This document shows, piece after piece, positions 13,938 to 19,293 of a stretch of 19,293 nucleotides of DNA. The stretch covers positions 1 through 19,293 of the forward strand of contig CAYSUS010000125.1 in NCBI GenBank assembly GCA_964434165.1, given 5' to 3'. Source of the DNA: CAYSUS01 sp964434165. Lineage in GTDB: Bacteria > Planctomycetota > Planctomycetia > Pirellulales > Thermoguttaceae. The stretch's first letter is position 1. Every line of letters starts with the position of its first letter. The notes beneath the pieces were generated by a model, which saw only the letters and a program-made list of their open reading frames with translations, was not told where the DNA came from and did not search any database. The translations under genes were made by a program, and so were the position numbers.

Positions 13938-14777
13938 GTGGACGAGCATCTGGAAACCCCCACGGACACCTCGACGAGCGCCTCGGCTCAACCGCTTGAA
14001 GACGCCTCGGCCAAGTACCTCGGCCGCTGGCATCGGCTGGTGAGCACGACGAACTGGGAGAAGGGGCGGATCATCCTCCAGTGGCGCCGGGAGCTGGCCG
14101 AGTCGGGCGCGGCGGCCAGCCTCTACTCGGACGAGGCGTGGTCGCAGCAGGTCGGCGGCGTCACGCCCCAGCACGTGGGGCGGCTCCGCCGCGTGTGCGA
14201 GCGATTCTCGGAAGCCCGGGACAAATACCCGGGCCTGTTCTGGAGCCACTTCCAGGCGGCGCTGGACTGGGACGACGCCGAGATGTGGCTGGAGGGCGCC
14301 CGGCAGAACGCCTGGTCTGTGGCCCGCATGCGCCAGGAGCGGTTCGACACGCTCGGCGCCCTGGCCGACGCCCAGCCCCAGCCCGAGGGGGACGAAGACA
14401 CGGACGAGGACGCCGCGGCCTCCGAGGACTCGCCCCCCGAGGCGCTGTCGGCCTCGGTGGCGGAGGTGCAGAGTCTGGACGAAGGAGGCGGCGGGGCGGA
14501 CGACGTCGAGGACGCGCCGGACGCGCCCAGCGCGGTGGACGGCGTGCCGTTCGACTCCCCGGAGCCGATCGCCACGGCATCCGCGTCGGAGGCCCCGGCC
14601 GCGCCGTTCGCGGGACTGCCGGAGATGCCGGACGACCTGGCCGACGCCTTCGAGGCCTTCAAGGTCTCCATCGTTCGCCACAAGGCGTCGGGCTGGCAGG
14701 AGGTCTCGCGCGACGAGGTCGTGCGCGTGCTCGAGGCCCTGCGGAACTTCGCCCTTGCCCCGCCCGAGGGAGATTAG
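13938..14777 (+). CDS. Conserved planctomycete protein of unknown function
   Basis: I cannot assign a function. The approximately 279-aa protein has three parts. Residues 27-140 form a compact, Trp-rich helical region with striking segments (YLGRWHRLVSTTNWEKGRII, QQVGGVTPQHVGRLRRVCERF, YPGLFWSHFQAALDWDDAEM). Residues 145-225 are an acidic, Ala/Pro/Glu/Asp-rich linker. Residues 229-272 form a short helical tail (DDLADAFEAFKVSIVRH, DEVVRVLEALRNFAL). From memory, near-identical N-terminal segments occur in many planctomycetes, so it is a real conserved gene. There is no signal peptide or membrane helix. The GVTPQHVGRLRRV part has helix-turn-helix-like character, which is only a guess. Start: GTG 13938 (AGG 3 nt upstream) is used; TTG 13914 with AGGA 7 nt upstream is an alternative that adds eight residues. 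Confidence 0.78.
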   Translation: MDEHLETPTDTSTSASAQPLEDASAKYLGRWHRLVSTTNWEKGRIILQWRRELAESGAAASLYSDEAWSQQVGGVTPQHVGRLRRVCERFSEARDKYPGLFWSHFQAALDWDDAEMWLEGARQNAWSVARMRQERFDTLGALADAQPQPEGDEDTDEDAAASEDSPPEALSASVAEVQSLDEGGGGADDVEDAPDAPSAVDGVPFDSPEPIATASASEAPAAPFAGLPEMPDDLADAFEAFKVSIVRHKASGWQEVSRDEVVRVLEALRNFALAPPEGD

Positions 14778-14929
14778 GCCGGCGGGCCGTGGCCTTTTCG
14801 AAGGCAGGAGGCGCGCAGGCGCATTGCCGCGGCACGGCCCGCTTGCGCTTGCACGTGATCGCCGTCCCTGTTTAAGGTAGAGGGGTCCGCCGGGGCGAAG
14901 GGCAATCGGGCGAGCGCTCCATCGAGGCG

Positions 14930-15739
14930 ATGCACCAGCAGGCGACCAGAACGAAGGGGATCGGCAGGGGCCACGCGCCCGCGATCGCGGCCGGCTTTGG
15001 CGGCAAGACGTTCGTGGTGGTGCCTTCGACGATGCGCTCGGGCTCGACGCTCCTGAAGGCCCTGCTGGCCGAGGCCGACGACGTCTCGAACCTGCCGGAG
15101 ATCAACTTCCAGCGGTTCCGCAACCCGGTCCGCGCGGCGCGGAAGATCGCCCGGCTCGATCCCCGCCCGATCATCGTGCTGAAGCGTCCGGCCTGGTTCC
15201 ACGAAACGGCGACCTACCCCCGGCTTCCGCCGGTCGCGCCGCTGAAGGCCATCGTCCTGGTGCGCGATGCGTACCCCACCGTGCTCTCGGTGAGGCGGAT
15301 GCTGCTGGGGCGTTTGGCGTCCTGGTTGGGGCGCGTGGCCAACGGGCTCCTCGTCGATCGGTACTGGGCGCCGGTGACCGAACGGCTGCTGGCCGTGGCC
15401 GAGTCGCTGGGGGACGACGCCCGGCTGGTCCGCTACGAGGACTTGGCGCGCGAGCCTTCGCGCGTCACGCGCGAGCTGTTCGCGTTCATGGGGTCGCGGT
15501 GCGAGCGGGGCGTGGATTCGTACCGCGCGCCGGAGGACTTCGACTGGACCTGGGGGACGGACGACGCCAGCGACCGGATCAAGAGTCTCGTCGTGCAACC
15601 GCCGCGACCGTGCCGCTATGACGACCGCCACCTGCGGAGGACCATCGAGCGGAGCGAGCGCGTGTCGGCCTTGCGGCGGCGGTTGGCGTATCCTCCCGTG
15701 CCCTCGGCCGACCGCGCCGAACCTTGCGCGCGGCCGTGA
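14930..15739 (+). CDS. Sulfotransferase family protein
   Basis: This 269-aa protein fits the PAPS-dependent sulfotransferases, which move sulfate from PAPS to a hydroxyl or amine of a glycan, lipid or small molecule. The 5'-phosphosulfate loop is at residues 31-43 (VPSTMRSGSTLLK), and the 3'-phosphate segment at 109-121 (IVLVRDAYPTVLS, with Arg113 and Ser121). The later RYEDLAREPSRVTRELFAFMG segment is the usual third landmark. There is no signal peptide, so it is cytoplasmic or membrane-peripheral. The ATG at 14930 is the first in frame but has only a poor ribosome site (GAGG 2 nt away). The last 161 nt overlap the convergent glycosyltransferase gene; beyond about residue 240 the sequence is Arg/Pro-rich and may be a drifted tail. 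With the neighbouring glycosyltransferase it could modify a surface glycan or glycolipid. Confidence 0.86.
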   Translation: MHQQATRTKGIGRGHAPAIAAGFGGKTFVVVPSTMRSGSTLLKALLAEADDVSNLPEINFQRFRNPVRAARKIARLDPRPIIVLKRPAWFHETATYPRLPPVAPLKAIVLVRDAYPTVLSVRRMLLGRLASWLGRVANGLLVDRYWAPVTERLLAVAESLGDDARLVRYEDLAREPSRVTRELFAFMGSRCERGVDSYRAPEDFDWTWGTDDASDRIKSLVVQPPRPCRYDDRHLRRTIERSERVSALRRRLAYPPVPSADRAEPCARP

Positions 15740-16913
15740 CCTGGGCGTACACGTCCTCCAGGCGGTCGGCCACGCCGGCGACGCTGTGCAGGTGCGCGTG
15801 CTCGCGCGTGGCGGCCGCCAGGCGCTCGCGGAGCTCCACGTCGCGCCCCAAACGCTCCATGCACGAGGCGGCGGCCTGGACGTCGTCGGGAGGGAACAAG
15901 AGGCCGCTCTCCTCGTCGGTCACGAGCTCGGGGATGCCCTTGGCGGCGGGCGCGATGATCGGCAGGCCGAACGCCATCGCCTCGAGCAGGCTCACCGGCT
16001 GGTTCTCGGTCTTGCTCGCCGTGACGAAGACGTCGCCCAGCCGGAGGATGCCCCGCGTGATGAGTTCCTCGTGCGGGATGTAACCGGTGAGGGTCGTCAG
16101 GTGCCGGACCTGGCACTCGCGGAGGACCCGCTCCAGCGCGCCGCGGTACGGGCCGTCGCCCACGAACACGAGCCGCGCGCCCGGCAGTCGAGGCGCCACC
16201 CGGGCGAAGGTCTGCACCAGGACGTCCAGCGACTTCTCCTCGGAGAGCCGGCCCACGTAGAGGAACACGGGCGCGGCGTCCGGGCCGATGCCGAACTGGG
16301 CGCGGACCTCGGCGGCCGCGCGGCACGCGCTCGCCTCGGGCGCGGGAATGCCGTTGGAAACCACCAGCGGGTCGCGCCGCACGCCGTGCCGCAGAAGATA
16401 CTGCCTGGCCGCCAGCGACGGGGTGAGGATCGCGTCGCACTGGCCGAAGAAGAACGACTGGTAGCGGCACAGCAGCCGCTGAAGCGCCGGGTGGGCGGGC
16501 ACGCCGGCCGTCTTCATGTAGCTGGGATCGGCGAAGAACGTGTGGAACGTCCCGACCAGCGGCACGCCCAGCGCCTTGGCCGCCGCGACTCCCTCCCAGC
16601 CGCAGCCCCCTTCCGTGGTGACATGAATGACGTCCGGCCGCGATCGCATCAGCCGGATCAGCGTGGTCAAGAAGGTGGGCACCGCCAGGTACAATCCCTG
16701 GAACTTGGGCACCGGAAACGACAAAGGCAGGCTCACGACCCGGACGGAGTCGGGCATGGGGGGCGTTTCCTCGCACCGATACGACCACGGCGCCCCCCGA
16801 AAGATCGTCACCTCGTGACCGCGGCGCCCCATCTCGCGCATCTGGTTGATCACCGCGTAGGTGACCCCGGAGCAAAACGGGACGAAGCTGTCGGTGAACA
16901 GGCAGATTCTCAT
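15579..16913 (-). CDS. GT4-family glycosyltransferase (GT-B fold)
   Basis: This 444-aa protein matches retaining GT4 glycosyltransferases that add a hexose to a lipid or glycan acceptor from a nucleotide sugar, resembling diacylglycerol glucosyltransferases and mannosyltransferases. It begins MRICLFTDSFVPFCSGV and carries TFHTFFADPSY, VSNGIP, LYVGRLSEEKSLDVLV, VFVGDGPY and the GT4 E-x7-E motif (Glu303 and Glu311 in ENQPVSLLEAMAFGLP). No signal peptide is seen; such enzymes work at the cytoplasmic face of the membrane. The ATG at 16913 has GAAGG 7 nt upstream. After about residue 400 the tail becomes Arg/Ala/Ser-rich with no family similarity, and this is where it overlaps the sulfotransferase on the other strand by 161 bp. 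A TATAAT box lies 38 nt upstream of the start. Confidence 0.9.
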   Translation of the reverse strand: MRICLFTDSFVPFCSGVTYAVINQMREMGRRGHEVTIFRGAPWSYRCEETPPMPDSVRVVSLPLSFPVPKFQGLYLAVPTFLTTLIRLMRSRPDVIHVTTEGGCGWEGVAAAKALGVPLVGTFHTFFADPSYMKTAGVPAHPALQRLLCRYQSFFFGQCDAILTPSLAARQYLLRHGVRRDPLVVSNGIPAPEASACRAAAEVRAQFGIGPDAAPVFLYVGRLSEEKSLDVLVQTFARVAPRLPGARLVFVGDGPYRGALERVLRECQVRHLTTLTGYIPHEELITRGILRLGDVFVTASKTENQPVSLLEAMAFGLPIIAPAAKGIPELVTDEESGLLFPPDDVQAAASCMERLGRDVELRERLAAATREHAHLHSVAGVADRLEDVYAQVTAARKVRRGRPRAREDTPTAAARPTRARSARWSSAGGGRHSGTVAAVARRDS

Positions 16914-16950
16914 CGCGGGCCTTCTCGGGGGACGTCGGGATGCCCTCGCC

Positions 16951-16979
16951 ATTATAAGGAGGCCGGCGGCGCGGCTCCA
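16951..16979 (-). promoter_or_regulatory. Candidate promoter of the glycosyltransferase gene
   Basis: On the minus strand a perfect TATAAT (16956-16951) is preceded after 17 nt by TGGAGC (16979-16974, 3 of 6). GG follows the -10 box directly. The box lies only 22 nt beyond the stop codon of the ceramidase-like gene, so the glycosyltransferase may be expressed both independently and by read-through. Confidence 0.42.
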
Positions 16980-17000
16980 CCTACCCCGCTCCGGGCGTCC

Positions 17001-18479
17001 CTACCGCAGATCGCCGAGCATTTCCAGCAGGGCCCCCACGATCTTCGGCGCGGCCTGGGGCTCCACGTTGTTGGTGCCCATCCAGGTCTCGTATCCGCCC
17101 AGCTCGAAGTGGCGCGGCGTGGGAAGGTAGCCGTACGACCCGTTGCCGAACGAGACGACGAACGTCCGCGCCAGCGGGCTCTTCTCCTTGATCTCCAGCC
17201 CGATCTCCGCGAACGTCTCGAACGGGATCGTTACCATCCCGACCTCACCGATCCGCATCGCCTGAACCACAATCTCGACCTGATCCGGAGCCTCGGCCAG
17301 CTTGTCGAACCGCCGGGCGTACACGCGCTGCCGATGCTCGTATGCATCCTGCGGCTCGCCGGTGCGGCCGAGCAGCTCCTCGGCCCAGGCCATCTGCTCC
17401 TTGTTCGGCTTGCGGACCTTCAGCGCCAGCTCGCGGGTGACGGCACCCAGCGGGACCCAGTCGTGCAGCTTCACATCGGCGTGGGCCTCGTGCACGGCGT
17501 CGGCCACCAGGTGCGCCACCTGGCGCATCTTCTCGTAGCGGGCGACCTTGGGCGGGGCGGCCTGGAAATCGATGTTGTTGATGTCGCCGCTGGTGCCGTT
17601 GGTCATGATGCCCACGAAGGGCGGATCGAGCCGGTCGGCGCCGAGCAGTTCCTGGATGCGGTCGGCGAATAGGGCGAAGTAGTCGGCGCACAACGCCCCG
17701 CGATCCACGCCGCCGACGTAGTGCAGGGAGTAATTGGCCAATAGCGCGATCGGACGCCCGTCCTTCGCCTGAACCGTGACGAACGGCACCTCCGGGTCGG
17801 TCGGCCCGGCCGGCTCGACCAGGTCGGGGCTGCGGCGCGGCGGGTTCATTCGCACCTTGTCCATGCCGCCGAACGGATTGCGAAGGTGGTCCCCCGGCTT
17901 CATGTGCCAGCGGCGATTGAAGACCTGCGTGGGCTCGCTGCCCGCTCCCCATCCGATCCGGGCGGGCTCGAGGTTGTGGATTGCCGTGCGCACCCCGTCC
18001 ACGATCCGCGTGATCAGTAGCTTCTGGTAGTCGTTGAACTCCTCGTTGGTCCCCATGCGGTTGGGCCCGTACGCGCTGACGGACGAGTGGGTGTGCGTGG
18101 CGGCGGTGAGCACGTGGTCTTCCGGCAAGCCGGCCGTCTCGCGCAGGCGGCGCTTGGCCTCGTCGAGCACGTCGCGCGGGATGCCCAGGTTGTCGCAGAT
18201 GGCGATCGCCACGCGCGTCTGGCCGTTGTCCAGCACCAGGCAGCGGACGTGCAGGGGATCGTGCACGTGGGTCGAGGGGTAGGGCTTCCATCCGCCCACG
18301 ATCTCCAGGCCGATCGGCGGGGTGATGTCGGCCTTCGCCGCGCCGGCCCGAAAGACCTTCTCGGCGTCCGGGGTCTTCGCCTTCTCGGCCGCGGGCGCGG
18401 CGCCTGGGGCACAAGCGGTCGAGAGTCCCAGCCATAGCGCGACGAGCAGGGACGTACGCGTGGGGGGGTGGGCTCGCAT
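17001..18479 (-). CDS. Neutral ceramidase-like exported hydrolase
   Basis: This 492-aa protein resembles the catalytic domain of neutral/alkaline non-lysosomal ceramidases (PF04734), zinc amidases that split ceramide into sphingosine and fatty acid. Candidate zinc ligands are visible: His129/His131 in AATHTHSS, His253 in NYSLHYVGG, a Glu in the later PFETFAEIG, and a Tyr in NGSYGYLPTP. NGTSGDIN (Ser297) stands where the family has its catalytic serine. A signal sequence covers about residues 1-31; Cys23 (STAC) could make it a lipoprotein, though the lipobox is weak. Full bacterial ceramidases are about 650 aa with a C-terminal beta-domain; that domain is absent. This short form is common in planctomycetes (from memory) and its real substrate is unknown. 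GGAG lies 8 nt before the ATG at 18479. It diverges from the sulfatase gene. Confidence 0.85.
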   Translation of the reverse strand: MRAHPPTRTSLLVALWLGLSTACAPGAAPAAEKAKTPDAEKVFRAGAAKADITPPIGLEIVGGWKPYPSTHVHDPLHVRCLVLDNGQTRVAIAICDNLGIPRDVLDEAKRRLRETAGLPEDHVLTAATHTHSSVSAYGPNRMGTNEEFNDYQKLLITRIVDGVRTAIHNLEPARIGWGAGSEPTQVFNRRWHMKPGDHLRNPFGGMDKVRMNPPRRSPDLVEPAGPTDPEVPFVTVQAKDGRPIALLANYSLHYVGGVDRGALCADYFALFADRIQELLGADRLDPPFVGIMTNGTSGDINNIDFQAAPPKVARYEKMRQVAHLVADAVHEAHADVKLHDWVPLGAVTRELALKVRKPNKEQMAWAEELLGRTGEPQDAYEHRQRVYARRFDKLAEAPDQVEIVVQAMRIGEVGMVTIPFETFAEIGLEIKEKSPLARTFVVSFGNGSYGYLPTPRHFELGGYETWMGTNNVEPQAAPKIVGALLEMLGDLR

Positions 18480-18545
18480 GGAGGAATCTCCGCGTGGGGG
18501 AGCGAGGGGACCGGGACCGGCCCCCGTGACCGGCCCGCGCCCTCC

Positions 18546-18574
18546 ACCATACGCGCCCCGCCCCGGCGAGACAA
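18546..18574 (-). promoter_or_regulatory. Candidate promoter of the ceramidase-like gene
   Basis: On the minus strand TTGTCT (18574-18569, 4 of 6) and TATGGT (18551-18546, 4 of 6) are separated by 17 nt, with GG directly after the -10 box. The leader to the start at 18479 would be about 60 nt. Confidence 0.38.
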
Positions 18575-18589
18575 CGCGCCGACCGAAGG

Positions 18590-18618
18590 TTTATGGCACC
18601 TTGGGGTTGGACTATGGT
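18590..18618 (+). promoter_or_regulatory. Candidate promoter of the sulfatase gene
   Basis: TTTATG (18590-18595, 3 of 6) and TATGGT (18613-18618, 4 of 6) are separated by 17 nt. The -10 hexamer is the same as in the divergent promoter 40 nt away. The match is weak but correctly placed, about 70 nt before the start codon. Confidence 0.27.
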
Positions 18619-18686
18619 AGATCGGTGAGGAACGCCTCGCCGCCGGGCCGTGACCCATGGGGCTGTTCGAAGAGGAGACTGCGACG

Positions 18687-19293
18687 ATGCGAAGCACTTG
18701 CCACGCTGGAAACCTGGGTTGCCGCCTCACGCGGGCCGCGATTGCCGCCTGGATCGCCGCCGCGCCCCTGACGGCTGCTGCCGCAGCCGACGAGCCCCTG
18801 GTGCGCAACGTGATCCTCGTGCTCTCCGACGACCATCGCTACGACTTCATGGGGTTTCACCCCGCGGCGCCCGACTGGCTGGAGACCCCGGCCATGGACC
18901 GCATGGCCCGGGAGGGCGTCCACCTGGCCAACGCCTTCGTGGCCACGTCGCTGTGCTCGCCGAGCCGGGCGTCGATCCTCACGGGGCGCTACATGCACCA
19001 TCACCGCGTGGTCGATAACCAGCGGCCCGTGCCCGAAGGCACGACGTTTTTCCCCCAGCACCTTCAGAAGGCCGGATGCCGCACCGCCTTCATCGGCAAG
19101 TGGCACATGGGCCACATGGACGACAGCCCCAAGCCGGGGTTCGACCGTTGGGTGTCGTTTCCCGGACAGGGGTGGTACACGCCTCCGGAGAACGACCCGG
19201 ACTACACGTGGAATGTGGACGGGGAACGTGTTCCGCAACAGGGTTACATTACAGACGAATTGACGGAGTACGCGATCGATTGGCTCGAGACCC
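18687..19293 (+). CDS. Cys-type sulfatase, 5' part only
   Basis: The first 202 residues of a type I sulfatase are present; the gene runs off the window end. A signal peptide (about residues 1-35, Ala-rich core ending before DEP) directs export. The alkaline-phosphatase-fold core starts with NVILVLSDDHRYDFMG, containing the metal-binding aspartates. The sulfatase signature CSPSRASILTGRY begins at Cys90, which must be converted to formylglycine by a maturation enzyme not in this window. The second signature, TAFIGKWHMGH, follows. AGAGGAG lies 9 nt before the ATG at 18687. Family members hydrolyse sulfate esters of glycans or small molecules; expansion of such genes is typical of Planctomycetota. 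The substrate cannot be read from this part. Confidence 0.94.
   Translation, partial: MRSTCHAGNLGCRLTRAAIAAWIAAAPLTAAAAADEPLVRNVILVLSDDHRYDFMGFHPAAPDWLETPAMDRMAREGVHLANAFVATSLCSPSRASILTGRYMHHHRVVDNQRPVPEGTTFFPQHLQKAGCRTAFIGKWHMGHMDDSPKPGFDRWVSFPGQGWYTPPENDPDYTWNVDGERVPQQGYITDELTEYAIDWLET

Noticed and set aside
15618..17672. 684-aa plus-strand open frame
   Set aside because: It is antisense to the glycosyltransferase and ceramidase-like genes, both with clear family motifs, and contains no recognisable domain.

Overview
The window is GC-rich (roughly 70% by eye) and looks like a Planctomycetota chromosome fragment, probably an assembled scaffold because it has one 100-base run of N. The gene families support this: a DUF1080 (3-keto-disaccharide hydrolase) protein, a Tat-exported Gfo/Idh/MocA oxidoreductase, a Cys-type sulfatase, a ceramidase-like protein, an exported HEAT-repeat protein, and an unknown protein of a type I recall only from planctomycetes. 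I recognise no species. There are no phage, IS, CRISPR, rRNA or convincing tRNA features.

Layout, left to right. 1-583 has no gene but holds a hairpin and a candidate promoter. 584-1858 (+) is a beta-ketoacyl-ACP synthase II-like enzyme. It converges on a DUF1080 protein (2148-2888, -), with two copies of a 63-bp repeat and the N gap between them. Next come a YyaL/SPATA20-type thioredoxin-domain protein (3221-5299, +), a polysaccharide flippase (5504-7003, +), an exported Gfo/Idh/MocA oxidoreductase (7194-8405, +) and an exported HEAT-repeat protein (8517-10589, +). The last three genes each end at or just before one copy of the same short palindromic repeat. A Tat-exported protein resembling L-fucose isomerases (10669-12222, -) converges on the HEAT gene and diverges from a DRE-TIM/HMGL-type aldolase (12589-13557, +). 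Then follow the unknown planctomycete protein (13938-14777, +), a sulfotransferase (14930-15739, +), a GT4-type glycosyltransferase (15579-16913, -) that overlaps the sulfotransferase tail to tail by 161 bp, a ceramidase-like protein (17001-18479, -) and the 5' part of a sulfatase (18687 to the window end, +).

Taken together the region leans toward cell-envelope and glycan work. The flippase, glycosyltransferase and sulfotransferase suggest export and decoration of a surface glycan or glycolipid. The DUF1080 protein, exported Gfo/Idh/MocA oxidoreductase, fucose-isomerase-like protein, sulfatase and ceramidase-like protein suggest breakdown of sugars, sulfate esters and lipids outside the cytoplasm. 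Most genes have their own spacing and probably their own promoters, so this is a neighbourhood of related functions and not one operon. I do not see a clear undescribed multi-gene system. The most unusual structures are the palindromic repeat family at three consecutive gene ends (one copy supplies the last codons of the flippase), a 7-nt-period ATG repeat in front of the HEAT gene, the long convergent overlap, and a His/Cys-rich leader ahead of a Tat signal.
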